DNA of 21,453 nt from a virus. The notes beneath the pieces are model-generated. The model made no database searches. It was given only the letters and a program-made list of their open reading frames with translations, and was not told the origin of the DNA. The stretch covers positions 1 to 21,453 of IMG/VR virus record IMGVR_UViG_3300025093_001524, one strand, 5' to 3'. The position numbers and the translations under genes are program-made. Below are positions 1 through 6,659 of this stretch, one piece after another; within the stretch, counting starts at the first letter, position 1, and each line of letters starts with the position of its first letter.

Positions 1-814
1 TTAAACCTAAGTTTACCAAATCAGTTTTTCTTTCTTGTAAAACTTCAAATAACTCTTTTGCATCCAAAAACCCTGGGTTAACAACATTATATGTACCGGG
101 GTATACTTCATCTGCAATAACCATATTATAAACAAAGTTAAACAAATCGTAAATATACGTTACAGAATTTTTTTCTGATAGAATTGTGTCGTAGTTTAAT
201 AATTTATTAATAAGATTGCGTTTGTGATTAATTTCACCAATAGGCATTCTAATACGTAAGTTCATTATATTACTAAACGACGATGATGTAATAAGTTCTG
301 CTGCATGCTTTGTTTTACTATAATAAGACGAATCATCATCAAACATACCAAAGTTAGGTACATCTGATTCCAACCACGCTCTTTGATTTTCACCCTCTTT
401 AGTCTCAGGTGCACCGTCAAAAATACAACCCGACATAATATTAATAACTCTTGCAACGTTAAATTCTTGTGCAACTGAAGCGAGTGTAACAGGAAAAACG
501 GTATTAAGCAAAAATGCTAATTCTTTATCATTTTCTGCATCATCAATGTTTGTATCGCCGGTATAACCAACAGCATTTACAATTGTATCGAATACAATAC
601 CTTCTTCTGAAAACTGATACAAAAACCCAGCCAACGTATTTCTATCTAAATAATCAACTTGATCTCTACTAATGTTGTGTACTTCCAGATTTTCATTATC
701 AGTAGATAAAAATGTAGATAAATTTGATCCCACATAACCTTTACCGATAACCAATACCTTAATTGTACCATCGCTTTGTTCTAGTTCAGGTGTAATGTCA
801 ACTATTTCACTCAT
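1..814 (-). CDS. NAD(P)-dependent sugar reductase/epimerase, RmlD-like (partial, runs off left edge)
   Basis: The frame opens with ATG at 814 and reads without a stop for 271 codons to the left edge, so the C-terminus is missing. The N-terminus has a Rossmann nucleotide-binding loop, GKGYVGSNL (residues 24-32), after a strand of hydrophobic residues. The short-chain dehydrogenase catalytic pair is visible as Y165-x3-K169 in YYSKTKHAAE. An MSGCIFDG segment (128-134) sits where dTDP-4-dehydrorhamnose reductases have their SSDYVFDG-type motif. The extended SDR family is secure. RmlD-type activity (reduction of a dTDP-4-keto-sugar) is an inference, helped by an rmlA homologue at 14385-15134. A UDP- or GDP-sugar reductase is possible. 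A promoter-like element ends 6 bases before the start, with its -35 box in the last codons of the upstream gene. Confidence 0.85.
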   Translation of the reverse strand, partial: MSEIVDITPELEQSDGTIKVLVIGKGYVGSNLSTFLSTDNENLEVHNISRDQVDYLDRNTLAGFLYQFSEEGIVFDTIVNAVGYTGDTNIDDAENDKELAFLLNTVFPVTLASVAQEFNVARVINIMSGCIFDGAPETKEGENQRAWLESDVPNFGMFDDDSSYYSKTKHAAELITSSSFSNIMNLRIRMPIGEINHKRNLINKLLNYDTILSEKNSVTYIYDLFNFVYNMVIADEVYPGTYNVVNPGFLDAKELFEVLQERKTDLVNLGL

Positions 815-820
815 ATAAAA

Positions 821-848
821 TATATAAATTAGATACAGTTAAATTCAA
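821..848 (-). promoter_or_regulatory. Promoter-like element for the RmlD-like gene
   Basis: On the minus strand TTGAAT (843-848) and TATATA (821-826) are separated by 16 bases. Only 6 bases lie between the -10 box and the ATG at 814. The predicted transcript would start at or within a base or two of the start codon. The spacing matches that of several other gene starts in the window. Confidence 0.55.
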
Positions 849-1171
849 GCTTTTTTTCTGTAATATGGTGAAGTTTTGTTATCGTTACTAACTTTAAATT
901 CAGTTAATAATTTTTCAACAATAACTTCCATGGAAGATGTACTTAATTTAAAGGGTATTTTATGTAACGAGTCGTTAAACTCAAAAATAGGGGAGTCAAA
1001 ATCGTGTTCTAATTTACAAGTTATAATAACGCTTTCTTGACTAGGGTTAACCATGACAGTCCATTTTCGATTATCTTGATCCCCATAATTTTTAAATAAG
1101 TCTAAAATAATAAACCCGTTATCCTTTAAACGTTTTTTAAAATAACCTAATGTAGAAATTTTATTCTTCAT
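845..1171 (-). CDS. Small conserved-looking T4-like phage protein, unknown function
   Basis: A 108-residue soluble protein with no signal peptide or membrane segment. Its start overlaps the stop of the clamp gene in an ATGA arrangement, so it is probably translationally coupled to gp45. The stretch RKWTVMVNPSQESVIITCK (residues 36-54), preceded by KRLKDNGF, resembles from memory small hypothetical proteins of T4-like cyanophages; I cannot confirm this without a search. The mix of charged residues and short beta-like stretches suggests a compact alpha/beta fold. I do not recognise a catalytic motif. Its position right after the clamp would fit an accessory replication or transcription role, but that is only context. 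Confidence 0.8.
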   Translation of the reverse strand: MKNKISTLGYFKKRLKDNGFIILDLFKNYGDQDNRKWTVMVNPSQESVIITCKLEHDFDSPIFEFNDSLHKIPFKLSTSSMEVIVEKLLTEFKVSNDNKTSPYYRKKA

Positions 1172-1887
1172 TGTTGTAACCCAGATACAATATACTTAAG
1201 TTTTGATACCCCATTATCTACTTCAAACAAACAAAACCCCATTTCGGTATTAATTTTTACTGTTACTTCTTCACCTGAGGTATTTGCTAGTAGTCTTACA
1301 ATATCGAAATGTACTGGAAATGATTTTTCAACATTAACATTTTCTTCAGTAAGAAGAATTGAATAACTATCTACTGATGAATTTGACTTATCAGTTATTT
1401 CACCATGTACCCCTTCACTTGAAAGGTTGAAATATAATTTATCTGATTCAGAAACAAATGCAGCACCTTTAGCTAATTCAGAAATTTTAGAATAATCAAT
1501 TTTAAATTCAATCTCACTAGTAAGTGAGTTAATTTTATTCATGCTTAATTTAGGAGATTGAATAATATTATCGTCTAGAAAATGGTATTTAAATCGAATT
1601 TTTTTATCTTTGTAAGATAGTGCATTAGCTTTATAATCTAACTTAAGATCGTCAGTTTCTATAAAGGAGATTACCTTCTCCAAACGTTTAACATTAGGTA
1701 TGTTAAGTTGTATTGTATCATTTATACCTGTATTATAGGTAGCACATAAAATAAGACCTTGTTCGTTATTTGCAATACAAATAAACTGCTTATTAACGTT
1801 TTTAATAACAACAGACTCAGTCAAAGCACTAATAGGTCGTAGAAAACTATTAACAAATTGACTCTTATTTTCGATATTAATGACCAT
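1168..1887 (-). CDS. 45: DNA polymerase sliding clamp, gp45-like
   Basis: A 239-residue protein; T4 gp45 has 228. It has the repeating beta-rich pattern of clamp half-domains, with segments such as RFKYHFLDDNI (about 98-108) at the junction between the two halves, and a C-terminal strand ending in LKYIVSGLQQ. Known role of the family: a trimeric ring that tethers gp43 to DNA and, in T4, also acts as the mobile activator of late transcription with gp33 and gp55. It lies downstream of gp32 and the proline-rich gene. It has its own promoter-like element, and a hairpin covers its AAGG and start codon, which suggests separate control of its translation. The clamp loader genes 44/62 and regA are not in the window. 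Family identification rests on pattern and context and is likely but not certain. Confidence 0.85.
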   Translation of the reverse strand: MVINIENKSQFVNSFLRPISALTESVVIKNVNKQFICIANNEQGLILCATYNTGINDTIQLNIPNVKRLEKVISFIETDDLKLDYKANALSYKDKKIRFKYHFLDDNIIQSPKLSMNKINSLTSEIEFKIDYSKISELAKGAAFVSESDKLYFNLSSEGVHGEITDKSNSSVDSYSILLTEENVNVEKSFPVHFDIVRLLANTSGEEVTVKINTEMGFCLFEVDNGVSKLKYIVSGLQQ

Positions 1888-1906
1888 ACCTTATTATAGA
1901 AGGTAT
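1886..1906 (-). promoter_or_regulatory. Hairpin over the gp45 ribosome-binding site
   Basis: A perfect 7-base inverted repeat, ATACCTT (1900-1906 on the minus strand) and AAGGTAT (1886-1892), flanks a 7-base loop CTATAAT. In the mRNA the 3' arm contains the AAGG Shine-Dalgarno-like sequence and the AU of the gp45 AUG. Pairing would hide the initiation site in transcripts that enter from upstream. Confidence 0.55.
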
Positions 1907-1920
1907 CTACTTTTTTACAA
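1893..1920 (-). promoter_or_regulatory. Promoter-like element for gp45
   Basis: TTGTAA (1915-1920) and a perfect TATAAT (1893-1898) on the minus strand are 16 bases apart, and 5 bases separate the -10 box from the ATG at 1887. The -35 box lies inside the end of the upstream proline-rich gene. The -10 box forms the loop of the RBS-hiding hairpin. Confidence 0.55.
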
Positions 1921-2434
1921 CTGGCTTTTTTTTAGGTGGCGTTAAATTTTCAACTAATTTTGTAAGTTTGTTTAATTTAGCCTCTAAATTATCAAGCTTA
2001 TTAAAAATATCTTGTGCTGTAGCGGTATTATCAAAATTTAATGTAAGCTGATTTGGATCTTCTTGAGGTTGTGGTGGTAACTCTGGTTGAATTTGTACTT
2101 GAGGTAACGGTGCACCGTTAGTTTGTGGTTGAGGTTGTGGTATTGGCTGAGGTATTGGTTGGGGTTGTTGAATTTCCGGGGGTAAATGCGGGTCATTACG
2201 TTGCTGACCCATAATTTCACTTACTCCTTTTTCTAAAATTCTACGAGGATCTATTTTTTTTAAAGAAGTAGATTCAGCAACCATATTTTCATTCACGTTT
2301 TGATGAAATTCACTGGCTACTGAACCAAGTAAAGCCTTAAAAGCCATGGCATCGTCCATGGGGTCACTTGGACCCATAGAGTCCAAGTTCACCGCTTCAT
2401 AATTTACTTCCGTTTTTTGAGGTTGTTCTGACAT
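1907..2434 (-). CDS. Proline/glutamine-rich protein with a clamp-binding-like hexapeptide, unknown function
   Basis: A 175-residue protein between gp32 and gp45, 4 bases after the gp32 stop. Visible organisation: an acidic N-terminal part (1-60), a basic patch around IDPRRILEKG (61-70), a low-complexity Pro/Gln linker (about 85-125) with a repeated PQPIPQ unit, the peptide QLTLNF (129-134), a predicted coiled coil with leucine/lysine heptads (about 143-164), and a basic Lys/Pro tail ending KKKPVVKK. QLTLNF fits the bacterial beta-clamp hexapeptide consensus QLxLxF. Together with the location beside the clamp gene, this suggests a flexible adaptor touching a clamp and DNA or polymerase. It could instead be a scaffold or a transcription co-activator in the place of gp33; the sequence does not look like T4 gp33. 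Function unknown. Confidence 0.8.
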   Translation of the reverse strand: MSEQPQKTEVNYEAVNLDSMGPSDPMDDAMAFKALLGSVASEFHQNVNENMVAESTSLKKIDPRRILEKGVSEIMGQQRNDPHLPPEIQQPQPIPQPIPQPQPQTNGAPLPQVQIQPELPPQPQEDPNQLTLNFDNTATAQDIFNKLDNLEAKLNKLTKLVENLTPPKKKPVVKK

Positions 2435-2438
2435 TTGT

Positions 2439-3311
2439 TTAGAGATTATCTAAACTAGCCAACAAGTCATCAATATCTTCTTCACTTGAAACCTTTTCCG
2501 TGGTTTCAGTTGCAGGTTTTGTTGCAACTTGTTCGACTGCTGCTGCAGTTGCTGTTGCAATACTTGCTGCTGCTACTGGAGACGTTGTTGTACTAGATTC
2601 ATCATTACTTACGCAATAAAAATGTTCGTTCAAGACCTCTTTTAGTTCATCATACGATCTTACCGGGTTAACGCTTTCAAGATCAAAGATATTATCTAGA
2701 ATTCCACTAACACCACCCGGGTAATCCGACTTAAACGGCTTTGGCATACTAAACTTAGATGACACATAAGTTGGAAAATCACCTTGCTTTTCAACTTTGA
2801 TACGGAAATCACATCCTTCGTCACTTAGTTTAAAGATTCTTGCACCCAATTCTTCAGCTTCTTCACCAACCATTGCTTCCATAATGATTTTATGTAGCTG
2901 TCGACCGAATCGCAAGATCTTAATCGTGCCATTGTTATCAGGATTAACAGGGTCGTTTACAACATACACGTTTGTAATCCATTGCGTACGTTTTGTAACT
3001 GTTGCTGCCTTATCCTTATCTTCGTCACTACCTGAAGCTTTGATACGATACATTGCTTCTTGAATAGGACAACGTTCCTTCCATGTAATAGGACTAACTA
3101 CACCGGTATATTGACCGGTTGCGAATGAAGTCCAACCAAAAGACGTGTATTCATAAAACGTCTTGTTAATATCTTCTTTATTAGGAATAATCCTAACCGT
3201 ATAAGTATTACCTACTTCAGTTTTTAGATATTGCCCGCGTTGAGACGACGGACCCTTTTGTAATTTTTCGACCATGCTACCAAACATGCTGTCTACATCT
3301 AGTTCTTTCAT
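2439..3311 (-). CDS. 32: Single-stranded DNA-binding protein, gp32-like
   Basis: A 290-residue protein close to T4 gp32 (301). The OB-fold core is recognisable by RTQWITNVYVVNDPVNPDNNG (about 108-128), followed by FGRQLHKII, which matches the T4 segment containing NILVVKDP and RFGKKIWDKI. A T4-like basic stretch (TKRTQ, 106-110) precedes it. After about residue 235 there is an Ala/Thr-rich linker, then an acidic tail ending EEDIDDLLASLDNL, like the protein-interaction tail of gp32. Role in the family: cooperative coating of ssDNA in replication, recombination and repair, and recruitment of the helicase loader. Unusual: only C81 remains at the T4 CPVC position (here CPIQ), and no Cys or His occurs in residues 1-80, so the zinc site is absent. 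It has its own strong promoter and a long leader. Confidence 0.9.
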   Translation of the reverse strand: MKELDVDSMFGSMVEKLQKGPSSQRGQYLKTEVGNTYTVRIIPNKEDINKTFYEYTSFGWTSFATGQYTGVVSPITWKERCPIQEAMYRIKASGSDEDKDKAATVTKRTQWITNVYVVNDPVNPDNNGTIKILRFGRQLHKIIMEAMVGEEAEELGARIFKLSDEGCDFRIKVEKQGDFPTYVSSKFSMPKPFKSDYPGGVSGILDNIFDLESVNPVRSYDELKEVLNEHFYCVSNDESSTTTSPVAAASIATATAAAVEQVATKPATETTEKVSSEEDIDDLLASLDNL

Positions 3312-3410
3312 ATTATTTTTTTAGTATAATTGTTATTATTATGTTTTGTATATAGGTAACACCCGTTACCGTAACAGAAATTATTATACATACGACCGCT
3401 TAAAGTCAAC
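3312..3410 (-). promoter_or_regulatory. gp32 leader with 5' hairpin and unstructured A/U-rich tract
   Basis: The 99-base gap upstream of gp32 holds a promoter, then on the minus strand a hairpin GGTAAC-GGGT-GTTACC (3355-3370). About 40 bases of almost pure A/U sequence then reach the ATG. A second dyad, GTTAC-G-GTAAC (3365-3375), overlaps the first arm. There is no good Shine-Dalgarno sequence. In T4, gp32 represses its own mRNA by nucleating at a 5' pseudoknot and spreading over an unstructured leader. The same layout here suggests autogenous control, although I find no partner for the GGGT loop that would make a pseudoknot. Confidence 0.5.
3383..3409 (-). promoter_or_regulatory. Promoter upstream of gp32
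   Basis: TTGACT (3404-3409) and a perfect TATAAT (3383-3388) on the minus strand are 15 bases apart. The predicted start near 3376 leaves a leader of about 65 bases. It shares the pattern TTGACTTTA-N3-GGT-N2-TATGT with the uvsX promoter. Confidence 0.65.
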
Positions 3411-4049
3411 TTATGCTTTTTTACAGATATTAAAAACATCATTAAAGAAATTTTTTGTTTCTTGATTGCAATTATAAAATTTTGCTCTCAATTTTGATAC
3501 ATCATCTACAATATCACCTAATATAAATTTTCTCATTTCTACATCCAGTGTTTTCATTTGGGAATCAAATTGCGAAAACATAAAAAGAAAATAAATTGAT
3601 ACTTTCCCGTGTTTTAAATGATCAAAAAATGAATTCATTTCATTTTCTTTTTTGTATAAAATGTAATCACCGAACTTTATGTTGTTAAGTTTACAAAATT
3701 TAAGGACAAATTTTGCACTTCGTCTAAAAGCTTCTTTTGAATCATCAGAATCTGCATTTTGTCTGTTTAGTTTATTAATATACTCTCTGTAAAGCTTAAT
3801 TGCTTTCATAGAAAGATAAAAATCCAAACCATGATGAGATTTATCTTTATAAATTTTATATGGAGCTTGAAAAAAGTTTTTTAAATCAATAGAACGGTGT
3901 TTTTTGAAAAAATTAGATAACTTTAAAAGATAAAGTTTAGTAGATTCATCAACTTTATCAAAATTTTCTCGTCTTTTGTATGGTTTATTTTGACCTTTTC
4001 TTGTTTCAGCAAGATAAACGTTATAGATAAGTTTTTCGAAATCGGTCAT
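3411..4049 (-). CDS. Unknown protein, candidate gp59-type helicase loader
   Basis: A 212-residue, lysine-rich, largely alpha-helical protein immediately upstream of gp32. T4 also has gene 59 (217 aa) right upstream of 32. From memory, LYREYINKL here resembles FYREYIGRL of T4 gp59, and the C-terminus TKNFFNDVFNICKK resembles AKNVFIETVKSCKY. The rest aligns poorly, so this is a candidate and not an assignment. If correct, it would load gp41 helicase onto gp32-coated forks. The segment FFQAPYKIYKDKSHHGLDFY (about 59-78) is the most distinctive one and could define a different phage family. It has a textbook copy of the recurrent promoter element just before its ATG. Confidence 0.75.
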   Translation of the reverse strand: MTDFEKLIYNVYLAETRKGQNKPYKRRENFDKVDESTKLYLLKLSNFFKKHRSIDLKNFFQAPYKIYKDKSHHGLDFYLSMKAIKLYREYINKLNRQNADSDDSKEAFRRSAKFVLKFCKLNNIKFGDYILYKKENEMNSFFDHLKHGKVSIYFLFMFSQFDSQMKTLDVEMRKFILGDIVDDVSKLRAKFYNCNQETKNFFNDVFNICKKA

Positions 4050-4055
4050 TAACTA

Positions 4056-4083
4056 ATTATAAAATATATCTCTACAAAATCAA
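4056..4083 (-). promoter_or_regulatory. Promoter-like element for the gp59-candidate gene
   Basis: TTGATT (4078-4083), 16 bases, a perfect TATAAT (4056-4061), then 6 bases to the ATG at 4049, all on the minus strand. The -35 box spans the last codons of the upstream 97-residue gene. This is one of the clearest copies of the window-wide element. Confidence 0.65.
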
Positions 4084-4365
4084 TTTCTTTCTTTTGCTGT
4101 TAACATATTTCATAATGTATTTGCTTTTATATAATGAAGGTTCAAAGAATAAAAACAGTTGAACTAGTTCAAAATCGGTTTGTATATCTAAAAGATCTTT
4201 TAAAATCGTTCTAAGTTTATTATCTTTAAGCAATAATATAAAAATATTTGGTAAATTTACTTTTTTATTATGAATAATTGAAATAAAAGAACAAAACCCC
4301 ATAAAAATTTGAGTCACCTCCTGTAAATGGGTAGATTCAATTGGGTTAGTGTTGTTTAGTTTCAT
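4072..4365 (-). CDS. Small hypothetical protein (97 aa)
   Basis: A 97-residue protein whose start overlaps the stop of the DHH phosphoesterase gene (ATGA), so the two are probably co-translated. It is rich in Leu, Ile, Phe and Lys and is predicted to be helical. The hydrophobic runs around FMGFCSFISII (21-31) and NIFILLL (40-46) are broken by polar residues and are too short to be convincing membrane helices. The C-terminus is basic (YVNSKRKKLIL). It sits where gene 33 lies in T4, but I see no similarity to gp33. Function unknown. Confidence 0.65.
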   Translation of the reverse strand: MKLNNTNPIESTHLQEVTQIFMGFCSFISIIHNKKVNLPNIFILLLKDNKLRTILKDLLDIQTDFELVQLFLFFEPSLYKSKYIMKYVNSKRKKLIL

Positions 4366-5258
4366 ATTTTTTTAAAAAGTTTGGAAAATTTAATAAACGT
4401 TTTGTTTAAGGAACCACCCGCTGAATCAAAATGACCCCCTCCTTCACATAACTTAGCTGCAAGTTTGTTTAAGTTAACCGAACACTGTTTACTTTTACGC
4501 AAACTTACACTTTTACTCTTTAAATTGACAACTATTCCAATGTCTGCATTATATTTGTTAATAATGCCGTGTGCGACTTCATTAATGTTGTGATCACAAA
4601 AGGTACTTACAATTTTGCTTTCTTTTCCATCAATAGGTAAAGTTAAACTAAACGCTTGATACGTTTCAACAGCTTCTTCGACCTTTTTCTTAGCTATTGA
4701 TATCATATTAATTTGGAACTTTGTAAAAGTTCTAAACCCATCATAAAACTCTTCTATAAATTTTTGTACTCTATTACCGGTGTAACTCCAAAGCACTGTG
4801 TTAATACCTAAACTGTTGGGGTCTTTTAGTTGATAACTGTCGTAATCGTCAATTAAAGTGATAAGTTTAGCTTTTGGTACAGAAAGTTTAGATTTTAAAT
4901 CGGGATTATTTTGAAGTAAAGTTTTTAAAACTAATTTTGTTGTACTTGTACATTTTTGGTCTAACACCAACGTTGCTTTTTTGTAACCGGTGTAACCATC
5001 TTTACCATTATGGTGATCAATAATGACAACATTATCATAATCGAGTAGATCACTATATTCAGCAACGTTGATATCGAATATATATACTTTTTCATAATCC
5101 TTAACTTTATTAAGTTTATTCCACTTAACAAAATCTTCATGAAAATTTTTAACTGTAGTAGTTGTAAAAGGCATATCATTATCAATAAGCCATTTACTAA
5201 CTAAGTAACTACCGACACCATCTAAGTCTGAATCTGTAAAAACATAACTCTTAGACAT
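4362..5258 (-). CDS. DHH/DHHA1-family phosphoesterase
   Basis: A 298-residue protein with the signature of the DHH superfamily: motif I TDSDLDGVGS (8-17) with the metal-binding D-x-D-x-D, motif II around FDIN (61-64), motif III DHH (81-83), and a C-terminal DHHA1 domain with GGGHFDSAGG near residues 274-283. The family includes RecJ exonuclease and NrnA-type nanoRNases or cyclic-dinucleotide phosphodiesterases. A two-domain protein of about 300 residues is closer in size to NrnA than to RecJ (over 500). Likely substrates are short oligonucleotides, ssDNA ends or signalling nucleotides. It lies between helicase and SSB genes, which favours a job in DNA or RNA-primer turnover. All metal ligands appear intact, so activity is expected. 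Confidence 0.88.
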   Translation of the reverse strand: MSKSYVFTDSDLDGVGSYLVSKWLIDNDMPFTTTTVKNFHEDFVKWNKLNKVKDYEKVYIFDINVAEYSDLLDYDNVVIIDHHNGKDGYTGYKKATLVLDQKCTSTTKLVLKTLLQNNPDLKSKLSVPKAKLITLIDDYDSYQLKDPNSLGINTVLWSYTGNRVQKFIEEFYDGFRTFTKFQINMISIAKKKVEEAVETYQAFSLTLPIDGKESKIVSTFCDHNINEVAHGIINKYNADIGIVVNLKSKSVSLRKSKQCSVNLNKLAAKLCEGGGHFDSAGGSLNKTFIKFSKLFKKI

Positions 5259-5264
5259 TGTTAT

Positions 5265-5292
5265 TAATTAGGAAAGATACTTGCATCTTCAA
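5265..5292 (-). promoter_or_regulatory. Promoter-like element for the DHH phosphoesterase gene
   Basis: TTGAAG (5287-5292), 16 bases, TAATTA (5265-5270), then 6 bases to the ATG at 5258 on the minus strand. The -10 box is weaker than TATAAT but the spacing is exactly that of the other copies. The -35 box lies in the end of gp41. Confidence 0.45.
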
Positions 5293-6620
5293 CTTTTAGC
5301 TAACCCTTCAATAGCACCCATAACGTTAGCTGATGCATCTTCAATTGAACCAACACCACTATCGGAAATAGTTAAGGTTGGGTAATGAATACTAAACTCG
5401 TTTGTACCGTGATTAGGTCCAAAACGATTTTTCATAACACCCATTCGAATAATATCTAAATCCTTATCTTCTTCTTTCTGAAATACGGAAAAGATTGCAT
5501 CGGCACCCATTGCTAACCCCATACTCTCACCAATCGTATCTAAACTAGGATTTTCTGTATCATAACCTGAACGATTTAACTGAGTAGCAGTAATAATAGG
5601 GCAATTAAACGTATAAGACATTGCACGGACTTGTTCTGTTGCATGTTTAACTCTTTCATAACTATTATTTCCAATTGGCGAATGCATAAGGTTAACATAA
5701 TCTAAAACTATAGCATCAATGTTAATTCCGTTCTGTTGTAGTTTCTTAATAAAGGCCCCTAATTGAGCTGTCGTAATGGTACTAGGAGGAAACTCTTTAA
5801 TAAGCAATCGGCTAGTTGGATTTGAAGTAACAAATTCGGAAAGTTTATCATTTAATTGAGGTATTTCGTGTCTTAGATTATTAATCTCAATTCCTGTAAG
5901 ATTACCAGCCAATCGTTTAGCATATACCATTTCTGACATTTCTAAACTTACTAATAATACCGTTTTGCCTTGTTTAGCAATATTGCATGCAATATTTCCT
6001 AATACAATAGACTTACCAACATTAGTTTCACCTGCAAAGATATAAATGGCCCTACCGTTTTCTAAGAAACCACCATCTAACTTGTTATCAAGCCATTCCC
6101 ACTGTGAAGATATAGTAGGTTCTTCAACTTGCAAGTCTTCAATTAACCTTGAATAGTCGTTTAAGAAGTCGAAACCACGATCTACTGATAAATTAATACT
6201 TGTACACTTTTCAAACTTATCGAATATATCAGCAGGATCGATATTTCCTTTTGCACATTCATTAGCAACATCAGTCATTGTATAATAGACTGATTTTTCT
6301 TTAAGAAACCGTTCTGTGTTTACATATAACTCATCATTGTTAAGTTTTTTATCAATGTCTTTTATCTTTTCTATTGTCTTCTTGAATGCATCTTTTAATT
6401 CAGGTGTATTACAAAAAGATAAGAGTTCTGTTCTAGTAGGTACAGTATATCTCTTTTGAAAGAATGAAGTAATTAAAGTAAAAGTCTTTTTAAAATGTTC
6501 ATCTGAAAAGAATCGCGGTTGTATGTGGTCTATAACTGATGCTAGATATCTATCGTCAGTAAGACTTTTATATACAACTACCTTTTCAAAGAAATCTAAG
6601 TCTAAGTTTTGCTTACTCAT
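5289..6620 (-). CDS. 41: Replicative DNA helicase, DnaB-like, gp41
   Basis: A 443-residue hexameric-helicase protein; T4 gp41 has 475. The N-terminal helical domain (about 1-150) precedes a RecA-like ATPase domain with Walker A GETNVGKS (197-204), the H1a-like VSLEMSE (224-230), Walker B IDAIVLDYVNL (about 301-311) and an ATQLNRSGY motif H3 (about 343-351). Role: 5'-3' unwinding of the lagging-strand template, working with primase gp61 and loader gp59. The primase gene is not in the window. The C-terminus is short. The gene follows the sugar-epimerase pair and has a candidate promoter of its own in the 35-base gap upstream. Confidence 0.93.
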   Translation of the reverse strand: MSKQNLDLDFFEKVVVYKSLTDDRYLASVIDHIQPRFFSDEHFKKTFTLITSFFQKRYTVPTRTELLSFCNTPELKDAFKKTIEKIKDIDKKLNNDELYVNTERFLKEKSVYYTMTDVANECAKGNIDPADIFDKFEKCTSINLSVDRGFDFLNDYSRLIEDLQVEEPTISSQWEWLDNKLDGGFLENGRAIYIFAGETNVGKSIVLGNIACNIAKQGKTVLLVSLEMSEMVYAKRLAGNLTGIEINNLRHEIPQLNDKLSEFVTSNPTSRLLIKEFPPSTITTAQLGAFIKKLQQNGINIDAIVLDYVNLMHSPIGNNSYERVKHATEQVRAMSYTFNCPIITATQLNRSGYDTENPSLDTIGESMGLAMGADAIFSVFQKEEDKDLDIIRMGVMKNRFGPNHGTNEFSIHYPTLTISDSGVGSIEDASANVMGAIEGLAKS

Positions 6621-6632
6621 ATATTAAAGATG

Positions 6633-6659
6633 ATTATAACGATGACTTTAACTTATCAA
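6633..6659 (-). promoter_or_regulatory. Candidate promoter upstream of gp41
   Basis: TTGATA (6654-6659) and a perfect TATAAT (6633-6638) on the minus strand, 15 bases apart, with 12 bases from the -10 box to the ATG at 6620. Predicted leader about 5 bases, with no Shine-Dalgarno sequence. Confidence 0.5.

Noticed and set aside
2095-2175. Short tandem repeat in DNA
   Set aside because: It is the codon-level repeat of the Pro/Gln linker (PQPIPQ units), not an independent repeat element or iteron.
2341-2395. Two CCATGG boxes and a GGGTC/GACCC inverted repeat in the proline-rich gene
   Set aside because: They are within coding sequence that encodes a repeated Pro/Met/Asp pattern (SMGPSDPMDDAM), which explains the repetition.
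2797-3063. Plus-strand open frame of 88 codons inside gp32
   Set aside because: It is antisense to a well-supported gene, its composition is serine- and leucine-rich as expected of a shadow frame, and it has no promoter or ribosome site.
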